64,000 nucleotides of DNA from Juglans regia (lineage: Eukaryota; Streptophyta; Magnoliopsida; Fagales; Juglandaceae): assembly GCF_001411555.2 (NCBI RefSeq), contig NC_049902.1:13123423-13187422 (forward strand). The letters run 5' to 3'. The notes below the pieces were generated by a model. It made no database searches. It saw only the letters and a program-made list of their open reading frames with translations, and was not told where the DNA came from. Each line of letters opens with the position of its first letter. Position 1 is the first letter of the stretch. Of this stretch, positions 33,105 through 46,569 are shown one piece after another. The translations under genes were made by a program, and so were the position numbers.

Positions 33105-36100
33105 TCCATCTTATAACTAGGTTCCTAGCACACACTACTCGCATAAGCTAAGTCTAGGGATCCGTACCTATAATGATGCCTACCTCCTATGTCTCTATAG
33201 TCCTTGTTGACCTCCCTTGGTGTTAAAGCATGCACCGTCAGTCTCTGGCCTCCTTTCCCCCCCACCCCCACCCCCCCCCCAAGATGGGCGCACCCCATCC
33301 TAAACACAGTTTTTTGATGTGACCCCAAACTGCTTCCCTCCCCCAAACAAGGTCCATTTTTTTCTCCGTGTCACGACCACCAGACTACAATGCTATCATT
33401 CCGTGATTGAGGCCACGTTTACTAGTCTCTAGAAATATTGTATTTGTAGGTAGGCCACTTGGGTATGTAGCCTTGGTTGTAACACGTCTTGAAAATGTCC
33501 TGCACGCTTTTTTTTGTGGAAATATGGTGAGGAGCAAAACTTCCTAATTCCATAAACTTAGGAGCATGCTCGACCGTCATACTGCCTTGGACCAAATTGA
33601 CAAAGTCCTTTCAATATCCATAATCCACCTTTGGTCCTTCACTCCCAAAGAATCCTATGGATACCAATAGGCTAAGAATCACTCATAAGTACATCCTTAT
33701 TGTTCAATGTGTGGGTGGTTAACTTGCTTTATTTGCAATGCATGGCTTCCATCATTACTAACTTGATCTCCTACATGATCGCCAACAGGTCATTCGTTAC
33801 GTGGAACTCTCAATCACACCATAATGAAATCCTAATACACAAACCCAAGCCTATCACTCTCCCACCTTATCCTAATTTACTTACTACAGATCAAGCCTAT
33901 AATCCTTAAAGATATTAAGCCTATTGTACTAAAAGATAACATCCTATTACTCTGTTACTGATCTAGGGCTATAACATTGACATTATGGATCTACCTAGAA
34001 CTGTAAAAGCTCATAACTATGGTGCCCGGGATGTGAGTCCGTTGGCTGTATCCCTTTTTGCACAATAAGGGTTTTGCACCCATGCGTCGAGTATTCGTGG
34101 ATAATGAGAATTGCAGAGGAAATAGTAAAGAGAGTTAGTCAAGGACTAATCTAATAGTACCAGAGAAGTATAACAATTATCTTCAATAATAATAATAATA
34201 TCCAAATGTCACTGTCACTTCATACCAAATATAGTTACACCATCATAAGATCATCACTTGCATCAAAATGTAATGGCCCACAAAGTACTCATCGCCCAAT
34301 TACAATCAACATCTTAAATTACAAAATACAAAACTAAACAGAGACAGGCCTACATGGTTATTCTTCAAGCTTGGTTGCTCTATCTTTCTCGGAGTAATTC
34401 TCCTGGGTTACATCTGCATCAAGGTCTATGACTTCAAAGAACAAAACTATAGGTGGGATCACCATAGTGAGATTTTGGTGAAATCTTAGTAGGTTAAAAC
34501 CCATGACAGTACTAAAAATGAAAGACAATGACAAAGACTATGCATACACCAATTCCTTTAAGTAAGATTAAGCGCCACATTTTAAGCATGGTGAGTAATC
34601 AATCACCCTTTGAGTCCAAACAAGTATTCCCAAGCAGGGTGAGAAATCTCCCTCTAAACAAAACATATATTCATTTACAGGGTGAGAAATCACCATCTGA
34701 GCGAAACATATACATTCATAAGTATCATCAAATATGGGGAATAACTCCGCCCATTCGAAATGAGGAATCTCTCTACCTGGTCATTACATGAATACATTCA
34801 CCAAAAATCAATGAAGAATCACTCCAGCTATTCGACACAGGGAATCTCTATACCCGTTCAAGACGTGGAACACCTCCACAAAAACATCACCAAGGACACT
34901 CCAATTGATCAATGCAGGGACTCTTTCTACTCGTGATATCATGTGAAGCTAATAAAGAAATGCCCCACCCCAATCATCATGAGGAATCTCTCTACCAGTG
35001 TGAAATTCGTGGCAATGTGGTACCGAAGAATGGTATGGAGAATCCTCAACCCGATCCCATGAGTACAAACCACATTGAAAGCACATCACTTTAAATCACA
35101 TCGTCTTTAAATCATTTTCTCAAAGTAGTCAATAGATACAGTGAAAAAAGTATATACTTTCATGAGAGAATGAGACAAGAAGTAGAATATGCAAATTCAG
35201 AACATACCCATAAGCATTTACCCTACATTTCTAGAGTGGTCGTAAGAGTGAACCTACTTGATAAATGGACTTATATACCTTTTTAAGTCCAGATCAGGCC
35301 CAATAATTCCAACTTGAAGTCCTTTACGGTCTCTAAAGTGGGATGTTGACTATCGTCCATTGCCTTTTATATGGCAGGACTGTCAGTTATAATCCTGACA
35401 GAACGTGATGTTTCCTCTAACCTCTGTCGTTCTTGAATGGGAGACCTTCAATCTCAACCATCCATTTGTCGTCTGGACTTGAAGAATGGTAGAGACCTAG
35501 TGACTGATGGAACAATGTGCACACATCTATGCATCCTACCTTGGAACTAAACCCACCATCCTTCCCCCTATAATAAGTCTCCCACTTGACGTGGCACTAG
35601 ACCATACTTTTTAGGTCAGACGATATGGCATGCAGGTACATATTTCTCCTTCCTAAACGTGCTTTATGCCGTTGGATGGAGCATAGGCCTTGGGTACGAC
35701 ATCTACTACTTCCTAAGCTCCTCTGTGTTATCTTAGAGTGCTCCCAACTTTGCATCTGGCTTGTCATTGCCCTTTGCTCACCCTTCGGATGGTTAGCACA
35801 TCCTTTGCCTACTTAGTGTCGAGCAAACCTTTCTTCGTCGCCCTGAACTGTCTTGCATTTGCCAAGCTCCGTACAACTAGCTTCTTGCCTTACTTCCACC
35901 TTGGTCGAACGTTGCTTGCCCAGCTACCTCCTTGCTTGCCTAGCGTCGTCCTCACACATTGTTCGTGGTCCATCCCTAGGTTAATCTAGACCCACGTCGG
36001 TGCTTTTGTCCATCTCTGGGTTGATTTAAACCCATGGTGGTGTCGTGGGTCAAGTTTTGATTGACTAACCTAGAGCAGCATCGTGGGTTACTAGTTCTCA

Positions 36101-36821
36101 TACCTATGACACCATTGTCAGTTTAGTCTTGATAACGCTCATATGGTCACAATTTTTTAAATGAAGATGAAGATTCCATGGGTTATTGGTTCTCATACCC
36201 AGGGTCGATTTGGACCCATGTCAGCATCGTGGTCCATCTCTTGTTAGATTTGGACCCACGATGTTGTCGTGGGCCTATTTGTGGGTCTAGTTTTGATTAT
36301 GATCACCCATGGTAGCTCCATGCGTCACTAGTTCTTATACCAGTGACACCTTCATCCATTTGACCTTGATGATGCTTAGACTATCACAATCTTTCATATG
36401 GGGATGGGAATTTGTGTCTGTCCTATGATTGATGGAGATTTATGGTTTTCGATTGGTTGGTTTATGTTTGCTGATAGTTGCGGAGATTTTTGGTTGTCAC
36501 TCAGCTACTTTAATTTGGATTAGGGGTGTTTCCATTTAATTTATATGTTGTAGGAGTATTTTAGTCCATTTGTCTATGTAGCACATACATTTTAGCCTAT
36601 ATTGGATCTATAGTAAGGGTACTTTGGTCAAATCAGATTCTATAGAAGGGGTATTTCAGTCCAACATGAGATCCATAGATGGGCATTTAGTTCAAAGTCA
36701 TCACATTAATTCATATGCTTGAGCCCTTAAACTCACTCTTTTATTATAGATTGATATTTGATGCTCAAACCATTTCAACCATGAATAGAGTTATGTTTTT
36801 ACCTTTAATGAACATCAAATA
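33105..36821. other. Unassigned stretch, probably degraded LTR-type sequence
   Basis: No coding sequence I can support. A C-rich tract lies at about 33257-33281. 34585-35050 holds diverged repeats of the type 'gggtgagaaatc.cc' and 'aggaatctctctacc'. A ~240-bp tandem duplication is listed separately. 36480-36720 has repeated 'gggtattt.agtcc' and 'tatattggatctatag' phrases like those in long plant gypsy LTRs. I infer an old long LTR, but no TG/CA ends or TSD were found. Confidence 0.45.
35988..36420 (+). repeat. Diverged ~240-bp tandem duplication
   Basis: Unit 1 runs from gacccacgtcggtgcttttg (35988-36007) through agttttgattgactaacc and tactagttctcatacc to about 36190. Unit 2 begins near 36210 with gacccatgtcagcatcg and repeats agttttgattatgatcaccc, cactagttcttatacc and ctatcacaatc up to about 36420. 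Similarity is moderate. Confidence 0.6.
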
Positions 36822-37315
36822 CACTACAAGAGTATTCATTTTTTGTGATGGAATAACCCGTAAAAAAAAAAAAAAAAAACCTTGATAATGATAGAGAAAT
36901 CCCGTTTTGTGATGGTTTGTCACCTAGTGTTCAGTTAAATGTTCGAACGTTCCAACTTTTTGTGACTGAAGGATACAAGCACTAAAAAGCATTCAAACAT
37001 AACTCTTAGTAACATTTTGACATACCATATTTCAAATATATATGATTAGTATGCTCGAATGTAAACTACTACAAAAAAAATCAAATTTCTATCCCAAAAT
37101 GTTCTTATTGATGATAAAGATCCAAAGACCATCAAAAGGATAGTATTAATAATTTTAACATTCGGATGTGAACATGTTAATATTTAACTATCATATTATA
37201 CATGAATAGGAAACTAAAAGAGTGCATTTTTGTTATTACCGTGGGTTTGAAGAAAATAAAACCATCAAGTTCTACGTATATCTTTTAAAACCTCATGTTC
37301 TCCCAACTTGCTCTT

Positions 37316-37531
37316 AGGCTTGGTTTGGTTACACAAACCAAATCATCTCATCTCATCTCATATAATCACTACAACTTTTTCAAATTCACACACAAAATAT
37401 AATAAACAATTTAATTTTTTTTAAATCTCAAAACAAAAATTATATTAAAAAATTATATTCTAACAATATTTTACAACTTTTAACTTTTATCTCATTTCAT
37501 CTCATCCCAACTGTGTAACCAGACGAGGCCT
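37316..37531. mobile_element. MITE family A copy, well preserved
   Basis: Starts aggcttggtttggttacaca and ends tgtgtaaccagacgaggcct, an imperfect terminal inverted repeat of about 20 bp. Inner catctcatctcatctcat (left) and ctcatttcatctcatccc (right) blocks flank an AT-rich centre. Confidence 0.7.
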
Positions 37532-37626
37532 GTGTTCAGTGCGTTTACTCCAACCTGTTCTCAATTTTAAAATCTCCAATTGCAAGCTCCATATTTTCCA
37601 TCTACAATGTGATTAGTGAAAGATTG

Positions 37627-40600
37627 TTTAACATCCCGTTTCTGGAGGTCTGGAGAGTTAACTCATGTAACCTAAAATCATCTCCCATAACATATTTATC
37701 TCCATAAAATATAAACTCATTTATACAAAACCAAAAATCCATCAAGACACCAAAAAAATATCTCAATGAAATAAATTAAAAACTCCACAAAGACTCGAAA
37801 TTATCCTTAACTCAACACATCAAAATATCCGAAAATAATCAATTTACTAACTATGACTCTCAAAAAGTACTTGTACCCTCGAACACTTATTCCTCTACGA
37901 TCATCACGCCTTGTTAAAACTGCATACTCTTGTTCTCCAGCTGAACCATCAAAATTATTTGAAAAATGTTTGGAGATAAGGGGTGAGTTATCAACAACTC
38001 AGTAAGCAGAGAACATATACTAGTGTGTGAACATGAGCATTTACAGAATTCAGAATGTAGAACAAAAAATTTATTTTCAGAATGTAGAATCAGAAACATT
38101 TGCATTTAGAATGCAAAATCAAAACATGTTACCAAAAATATCGAAGAAAAACTTTCAAAAAACATTATTATTCAAAAATATTTTGGCATATCAAAATCTG
38201 ATACCTCATCTTCATCAATCAAAACATTACATCGAAACAAATACCATGTTTAACCCCCGTGGTAGGGTTATAAACCACTACTATAACCCATGGAAGGGCC
38301 GTCTCCACTATTATAACTTGTGGTTGGGCCATATATCATGTTTAACCCCTGTGGTAGGGTTATAAATGACAATTATAACCCGTGGAAGGGTCGTATCCAC
38401 TATTATAACCCGTGGTTGAACCATATCCACTATTATCACCTGTGGTTGGGCCGTATCCACTATTATCACCCGTAGTTGAGCCGTATACCATGTTTAACCC
38501 CCGTGGTAGGGTTATAAACCACAATTATAAGCCGTGGAAGGGTCGTATCCACTATTATAACCCGTGGTTGGGCCTTATCAAAACATAACAGAACCATCAG
38601 AATCAAACTTTAATCCGAATATATAATTAGAATCTCATGCCAAGGTTTTTAGATGCCATATCATATAAAAAAATCAAATACTAAACAGTTTTAGATAATT
38701 CCACATGTTCGAAATAAACAAAATTAAAACATCTTCATTTATTCACAGCAAAACTTTTAGATCTCATGCATCAGAATATCTTTATTTCATCAAGACAATA
38801 TTTTCAAAAAGAAAGACTCATATTCGCTCTTTTTCAGATCAGAAATAAAATGCACAAAAAGTAACTAATGTCTACACCAGTCATGACAAAAATACTCTTC
38901 TCTTTTTTACGGATCTCGTTGAGTAATGCAGAGCAAATAACTAAGGTTATTTTCACATTTGTTTTCAAAAACAAATATATCATGCACATTTTTATAAATC
39001 AACCTCAGTTCATTTTCTTTTTATGCAAAGTCTATCATAGGAATCCCGCTTACCTGAACTTCTTAGCTTATCAGAATTTCTCCATAGCAGTACTGAACAA
39101 AAATCAATCGTCTCCTATAGAAAATTCATGCAACTTGAACAAATCTCCAATTGAACAGTTACTTCTTAATTACGTCTGAAATACCTATTTTAATACCTCA
39201 AAAACTTAAAATTTCTCTTAACTCTAAATTAAATACCATCACTCTCTAAATTCATTAGTGTCCACTTAATAACTCCGACTAAAACATTAAAACTCTAACT
39301 TATTTACTAGTGTAATCAAACTACAAAATTTAATACTAGATAATATAATTATACCAAAATATTTTAATTTAAACAACTTTTATTTAATAAACTAGATCAT
39401 ATCTAAAGTGTTTAAAAATAAAATTATATCATTATCGCTTACTTACCTTTGAAAGAAACAATTTAAAACACTTATAAAAATTTCTGTATTTAAGAGTTTT
39501 TAGAATATTATAATATAAAAATTTAAAAATGACTCACAAGACTTGTAATTAAAAGGATAACATTGTAATTTCAACAAAAAATTATCTTATGCGTGACCAT
39601 CTTTAAGCAAAGCTTTGTTTATATGAAAACAAACCCATTCGTGAAACAACAATTTGCGAAGCAGAGGCTCACCGAGAGGAGTGGAGCTACGACGGAGTTG
39701 GCTGGGCAGCGGTGGTTACTACGGCGGTGCACTGGAAGAGAGAGAGAGTGATGAGTGAGAAAGAGAGAACGAAGAGTGAGAGATGCGCGAGAGAGAAACA
39801 AAGAGGGAGATTACCGTGAGGCAGCGAGGTTGAGGTGGTGTGAGGCGGACCTGGGGTGACAGAAGTCTTCGTTGGCGGATTCTGTGGGGTTGCAACGTGA
39901 AGGAGCTCTCAGTGGAGAGTGGTTGCAGAGGCTCAAGGTAGGAGGAAACACATCCTTTGGTTTGGGAGTGAGAAACAGAGGTTTCGCAGGCTGGCTAACG
40001 GTGGCTTCACTGGTGGATTCACGGCTGAGTCACGGTGGTGGCGTATGGCAACGTTGTGGAGGAGCAACGTGGTTCTCATGGCTGGCTGTTGAGGAGCGTA
40101 GATAAAGGGGACGGTGGTGCAGGTTAGCTTTTGGTCAAGTGTGGGTGATGCGCGACGATGCTGAGGGTTGAGGTTTCACGTTGGCTAGGCAGTTTCTCTA
40201 AGCAGAAGAAAAAATACCTCTGCTTCTATAAATACATCAAGTGGTTGAAAAGCCCTAAAGGAGAAAAAATGAGAGGCATACGCACATGGAAGTTATAACT
40301 ATAAAAAGAAAACTGCAACCCTAGAGAAAATAAAGGAAGAGAAGAATAAATGCAATGCCGATACATATCTATCTTGCGCACTCTTGCCGTGAAGCTCGTG
40401 GGGGTAGAAACGTGCATGCCAAGGACATGAAGGATAACCCTAGGGGAGAAAATAGAAAGAAAACGTACGTGGACTGGGGCTGGAAATGGCTTCTCACGAA
40501 TTTGGGCTCGGTCTCACATTCTAACTAGCCTTGGTTCCACAATATGTCGGGCCAAAAAAAAATACACAAAATAAATCCCACTTGATCCATAAAATATTAA

Positions 40601-40781
40601 TCGAAAATAATCTAAATATCAAGCCCAATAAAAAGTCTATAATCCATCAATATAAAAAATTCTGGGTCCGTAACCTATTCTCAAAATTACTTGCTAAAAT
40701 CCCAGTGGGTTTTTCATCCATATAAAAAAAATAGAATAAAATAATTCGAATACGAGTTTTGCGCTGGGCCCGAGTGTTACA
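37627..40781 (+). mobile_element. Solo LTR, 3.2 kb, long gypsy (Tekay/Del-like) type
   Basis: TSD GATTG at 37622-37626 and 40782-40786. Starts TTTAACATCCCG (first bases mutated from TG) and ends GAGTGTTACA, the 'TGTAAC...GTTACA' form I associate with long-LTR chromoviruses. TATA-like tataaata at about 40228-40235. No primer site, coding sequence or second LTR is present, so it is a solo LTR left by LTR-LTR recombination. It contains a minisatellite at 38240-38580. Confidence 0.85.
38240..38580 (+). repeat. Minisatellite inside the solo LTR, ~30-bp units
   Basis: Variants of 'tatccactattataacccgtggttgggccg' alternate with 'catgtttaacccccgtggtagggttataaacca'. The long phrase recurs at about 38248, 38338 and 38490, and the short unit at about 38300, 38396, 38426, 38456 and 38546. 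All units share the core aaccc(c)gtgg. Confidence 0.85.
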
Positions 40782-41827
40782 GATTGTGATTAATTTGTCC
40801 TTCGGAATTACTTGATTTAGTAGGTTATATTTGTCTCAAATGCTAAGATACACAATATTTTGAAAAAATGGTCTTACTAATATGCAAAATGACTATTAGG
40901 CCCAATTACCTACTAATGTTGGGCCTTGTAGCAAGGCATACTAACCTATTGAAATTATTCCAACGCAGGATTCTTGGCCCAAGGCTACACGATGCTCAAA
41001 CCCTAACTTGGCCCATAATCTTACAAGGGATGTCAGCCTTGTATTGAGGAGAAGGACAAAAGAAGGGGCAACGAGAAAGCTCTAGAGACCTACGGGAGGA
41101 AAGAGAGAAAATCCATGAGGGGCAGATCCATGAACACCAAGGGAGAATCAGTTACAGAGAGAGATAGAGGCGATGGAGATGAGGATAAAAGGAAGGGGAG
41201 GACCAGAGGATGGTGGATTCAGTTTGTGGAAAGCACTAGGATTTTCTTCATCCATTTTCTTGAATCTCTCACTAATAGTTGTTAGGGATTTTGTTGTGCC
41301 TCGTATTCATCATCAAAATGATGATGCGAGGCTAGATCTAAAACTTGGGTTGCAGGGGAAGGATTTTTTATTTGCTTTGATAACTACTTGGTTTCTATGG
41401 ATTCCCTTTTATTCTCTTCATTATGATGATAAACACGATTTGTATATGAGTATTCAAGGAATTTCTTGTTCTTGATCTGTTGTAGACTCACGGCACAACA
41501 GAAACTTGAATCAATAAATGATTCCTTTTACCGAGAGCTAAACACGATGTTGGATATTAATCTGATGAGGGATTTCAGATATTGGTGTGTAAATTTGAGT
41601 TTACATGCTTCATTTCAAAGTTGTTGATTCTTGATTGGGTTGATAACAGTGGATAGCACCCAGAAATCCAATCTTTTATTTGATTCCAACGAAACTCTAA
41701 CCTGTAGTCCAAGTGCTTGTCAAACTATTTTTAGGCCCTTTTTCTTTATTCAAAGTTTGATTGCATTGTTTTGTGTGAATCTATTTCGATACATACAGAG
41801 TTTGTACTTTCAATATCTAGGGATTTT

Positions 41828-41894
41828 AGGCCCGATTTGTATACATAAAACATCTCATATCATCTCATTTCATCTACGTAACCAAACGAGGCCT
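41828..41894. mobile_element. MITE family A, short deleted copy
   Basis: aggcccgatttgtatacata at the left and gtaaccaaacgaggcct at the right form the family's terminal inverted repeat. Only catctcatatcatctcattt lies between, so the AT-rich centre is lost. It lies in the part of the 5' LTR that is absent from the 3' LTR. Confidence 0.6.
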
Positions 41895-42208
41895 TAATCT
41901 CATTGATGTTTTTATCTTCAAAATGAAACACAAAATTTTCACTAAATCACAATCAATGCATCTATATTCCCCCACAACCATCGTGCATATTCCATAAATC
42001 ATATCATAATTTTGTAAATACCTTTTCATATAGAAAATTCAGAACATAGCTAGTCATTTTATCTTGCGATTTTCTTTTCCTTCTTATACATTTTTGCATT
42101 GTAAAATTTGTGAACCCATTGTCCCTGAGGAAATGACCTTGGAATCTCACCCAATACACTAGTTCTGCTTTTATACTTGGAGGCATTAATTGGTGAGTAT
42201 GAAGTTTT

Positions 42209-42226
42209 TGGTGTCGTTGCCGAGGA
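42209..42226 (+). promoter_or_regulatory. Primer-binding site, Athila-like element 2
   Basis: TGGTGTCGTTGCCGAGGA begins six bases after the 5' LTR end and corresponds to the site at 8471. It differs from the usual tRNA-Asp-type site at C-to-T and G-to-A positions. Confidence 0.8.
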
Positions 42227-43745
42227 CATTTGGTGAACAACATAGTTTTCCTTGCAAAAAAAAGGGTGGGAGGGTTCTGGATTCTGTGAACCCCTTCACA
42301 GTTTGGGTAAAATCTCTTCCTCTGTATTTGATTTATTTGTTGTTTTGCATATTCTCTTATTGTTCACTTGGCTTTCCCTCTAGGGTGCATGTATGTTTGG
42401 ACCAAAGACCACACACATCACGATTGGTTAGGACAGATTCCCTCTCCTCCAATGAGTTTGATCTATATCTTTTGAGTCTTCATCTTAAAATTTTAGTAAC
42501 ATGGAAGACAATGAGCATCAGGATAGAGAAGTTATGAATCAAAACAGAACACTAAAGAGAGTACTTACAGCCTGTTAGAACCAGTCCACCATCTTGCATT
42601 ATTCAACCTTTGAATGCAAATAATTTTAATTTCAAACCTAGAATAATTCTTTTGGCACCACATTTTCATGGCTTGGAATCTGAAAATCCTATTTGCATAT
42701 CAAAGAGTTTGAAGAAGTGTGTTCTACATTCATGGATCGTACTTGCACTGAAGAATTCATAAGGTTAAAATTGTTCCCATTTTTCCTAAAAGATAAGGCT
42801 AAAACATGTCTGAACTCTTTAAGGCCTAGATCTATTGGGACTTGGCAGGAAATGCAAACTAAGTTTCTTTAAAAAAAAAAAAAAATCTAATGCATAGAAC
42901 CAATGCTTTGAAAAGACAGATTATGAACTTTGGCCAAAAGGATGTTGAAAAATTCTATCAATGCTAAGCAAGGTTTAAAGACCTGTTGAATGCCTGTCTC
43001 CATCATGGATATGAACATTAGAGGGTCATCAATTTTTTCTATGAAGGGTTACAACAAAAAATGAGGCAATTTGTTGAGACCATGTGCAATGGTGAATTTT
43101 TTAATTAAAAACTAGAAGAAGCTTTTGTTTACTTTGAATATTTAGCTGAGAATGCTTAGTCATGGGATGTCTTTGACTTTGGTGACAAATCTGAAAATTA
43201 AAGAACTGTCAATGGAGTTGGGAAGTACAATCTAAAGAAAGTTGATGATTTACATCCTAGGATAGCGTTAATTTCTAAGAAATTAGAATCCATCGAGCTA
43301 AAGAAAGTTAATGAGATGCATGTGATATCCCCAACTCCTGAGAAGGGTGGCATATGTGTAGACCAAGGGCATAGTACTAGTACGTGCCCCGCAATACCTA
43401 CTTTCAAGGAAGTTTTGTTAGACCAGTCCAATGCTATTAATATGATTTCTAAAAATTATACTGGGCTATATTCTAACACCTATAATGTAGGTTGGAGAAA
43501 TCACCCAAATTTGAGCTAGAGAACTAAACAATTTGCAGTTTCTTCATTGGCTCCAAGACCAGCCTCATATGTAGCCTATTCTGCACCCACACGGCCAAGA
43601 CCCACCCAAGTTAGAAGAAAAACCTGTAGGATACTATACAACAACTCACAATTAACTTCCAACAGTTCATGCAAAGCCAAACCACCATAACAACAAAATT
43701 TTCAAGCCATAAATGACATCAGAGGAACACTTACAAAAGTGACTA

Positions 43746-46569
43746 TGTAACGACCTGGTCTAATAATCCTAAGGTCGGAATATTGATAAATTTTATTGAG
43801 CCTAAATTATATTTAATGGATCATATTGGATAAGCCCTTGAGTGATAAATTATTGAGGTTGATTTGGAATTTTAATTATGACTAATAACTAAGTTAAATC
43901 TCATTTATTATTTATTGAACAAGTTAGACTCATTTTAGAATTTAAAGAGTGGCTAGTAGAAATTTATTTTAATTTGAAATCATTACTGATTGTAGTTACT
44001 TATAAAGTCTCAGTCATTCTCAATCAACTACTTAATTATAAAATATATCTTTAATTCAAATTCTAATCTCATATGTCGATCACTATCAGAGTCCAACTTG
44101 AATTCTTCGTTGTCCTTCTCCAAATTTCTTTATATATCTTCTTCTTTCTTGATATTCCTTAGCATCATGCATGTCCACGTCTAGCACGATGCAAATCTCC
44201 AACGCCGACGCACATCCTTGCACTTCTCTATCGCACAACGAGACTTCATCTGTTTCTCTTGGCCTCTCCCACTATTTTTAGTTACTCTCTCTAAGGTTAT
44301 CCGCTCTCTATCCTTCTCTCAATAGTTTATTAGTTTATTCTTTAGCAATCGTACACTAGCAGTAGCAGACAATAAGCAGGTGCCAACCTAATTTTAACTT
44401 ATTGTATTATCATATCAGGGCTCTCTATCTCTAAGGCAAGCTCTCTCCACCTTTCTCAATTGCTTCTATTCATTTGGTTCAAATCAGATACACTAGAGGC
44501 CATTACACTAGTAGGTAGGTAAGCTTAAGCAAGTGATGATGGCTGACTATTAGTAACTGTTAGCAAGAGGTAAGGAGGGGCGCCCACATGGGCTGACCCC
44601 TTCCCTTTATGCCTCAAAGTCAAGCCATACGTTACTTGACTTGTAATGTATGGCTTAATGCCATACGTTACAAGCTATTGCAGCTTGCAACAGCTGCAGT
44701 GTAATGGCTTGCCTTCTTGTGTTGGTGGACTATAAATAGTCCACCTCAGTTTGGTTTTGGCATCATCTGAAATACACAAAAGCGCTCTCTTTTTGTTCTC
44801 TCTTGATAAGATATTTAGATTGTGGATTTGTGAAGTGTTACTCTAGGTTTATATTACGTAGTACACTTCGCCACTAAGAGGAAACGCTTGGGATTTATCA
44901 ATCTGGAGAAACTTGTGGAGCAATTTTATAAGCTGAGTTTGAGGTATTTTTCCGCTATGCATTCTAATAGTAACCTTTTCGTGTAGCCCTCTATGTCAAG
45001 TGAAAAGAATGTCATTCTAATGGAATATTATTAATTATAGCATTTCAAAAAGTATGTTCAAAGTTTCAAATTTTTTTCAATAAATATCATTTAAGCTCAA
45101 TTGCCTTGAAGTCTTCCCCGTAATCTTCTCTCTCTCCATCTCCCTCGATGTCAATCTCTGATCACTCTCTCAAGTAAACTAGCTGATATGTATATTTGAT
45201 TATGTACAAGGCAAATTGAAATGGGTGATGGGCTTGCAAATAAGTTACTGGTTTAATGGATTATATGGAAGTATGATGGTTTAGGCCCACGAAGGGATTA
45301 GACTATTTTTATAGATAGCGGGATTTTAGGATTTATGAAAATATAGGTTAATTTAGAAATTCATGCTTTGACTACGAAGTAGTTAGAAATTTATGTAAGT
45401 TACGTGTATTTTATAGGTAATAATTCGCGCCCCGAAAATATTGGATTAGCACTACAAGGTAATTATCACGATTATACCTTTATACATATGTACTGTAAAC
45501 AGTATGTTTTTTATAAATATTTGCCCATTGGAAACCCATTTTTACGTACCAAATTATGAAAATTCATGATTTTATGTGAAGAATTATGCATCAAAATATT
45601 TATAAAAAATATGATCTTATGTGAAGAAATATGTATTATGACATTTTATGAAATAACGCAATTTCATTTGAAATCTATGATATGACAAGTATGCAAGTAT
45701 GATAATAAGGTATTATTTATTGGTTTGTAATAGTTTGATAATAAAGGGTCAACTTTATATGGAAGTCATATAACCACAGTATTCTTTTGTCAAAAGTGAG
45801 GGTCTATCAATAAAGATTGGAGGTACAATCTTCCTTCAAAAAAAAAAAAGTATGATTATGATAAAATATGAATGATAAAATATGTAACGGCTTATGGTAA
45901 GATATTAAGACGGTATCATATGTTATGGACATATTGCATTGCCAGGTTGTAGATGCTGGTAGTGCACCCAATGTGTCTTTCTTATGTATGGATTCCATAA
46001 CCCGCGACCACAGAAGGAATCGAAATCTACTTTGATTTACTAACCCTAAATCACGGGAGTCAACAGTGGGCACCAGCCTATGATAAGTGAAATATAAGTT
46101 CATGTTCATGTTATTTACGTATGTATTTATGAGTATGCATGTTTTTTCAAGAAACCTTATGTTTATTATATTTACTGTATGATGTGTTGCTTATTGTGTA
46201 TTCAACTCATTTTTTGTATATTTATGTTTTAACCATCCCAGATGATGATCTTTGTGAGGATGGGATTGCAGGACAGGACTTGACCCAGGGAGGAGAGACA
46301 GAGGCCTAGACAGTTTATATTATGCATAGTTTTATGATTTTAGTTTAATAAGTTATTTTGATAAGCACATGAGACTTTATTGATTTTAAATAAGTGTTTT
46401 CGCCGACTTTCTTTTGAATTTTAAGTACTTAATAAAGATTGAATTTATTTATTTATGAGATCTTTCATATCTGGTGCTTCGTTAGTAAGAAAAGTTTTTA
46501 AGTCAAGTTTAGTACCGGTTCCTCAAAACTTTTTTAAAAAATGACTATATTGAGGAGCGGGGTGTTATA
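43746..46569 (+). mobile_element. Solo LTR, 2.8 kb, long gypsy (Tekay/Del-like) type
   Basis: TSD GACTA at 43741-43745 and 46570-46574. Starts TGTAACGACCTGG and ends GGGGTGTTATA (the final C is mutated to T relative to the expected GTTACA). TATA-like tataaata at about 44730-44737. The body is non-coding. It contains a small poly-A insertion at 45704-45847. It is a different copy, and probably a different subfamily, from the solo LTR at 37627. Confidence 0.88.
45704..45847 (+). mobile_element. Short retroposed insert (SINE-like or LINE 3' end) with 9-bp TSD
   Basis: AAGTATGAT at 45695-45703 and 45848-45856 flanks 144 bp that end in a poly-A run (about 45838-45849). The insert contains ggtctatcaataaagattgg, with an aataaa about 35 bases before the tail. 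I cannot tell a SINE from a truncated LINE end. Confidence 0.55.

Larger units (their letters stand above)
37610..42202 (+). mobile_element. 5' LTR of Athila-like element 2, interrupted
   Basis: 37610-37626 and 40782-42202 together match the 3' LTR (51718-52788). The first 17 bases are cut off by the solo LTR. Relative to the 3' LTR it has about 375 extra bases at 41525-41899, including a short MITE remnant. Either the 3' LTR lost this piece or the 5' LTR gained it. Confidence 0.88.

Noticed and set aside
33125..33346. Glycine-rich minus-strand frame (GGGVGVGGKGGQ)
   Set aside because: It is caused by the C-rich tract at about 33257-33281; no supporting context.
39872..40105. Plus-strand 77-codon frame rich in G and W within the solo LTR
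   Set aside because: It lies inside a long LTR (37627-40781) and has low-complexity composition; likely chance.
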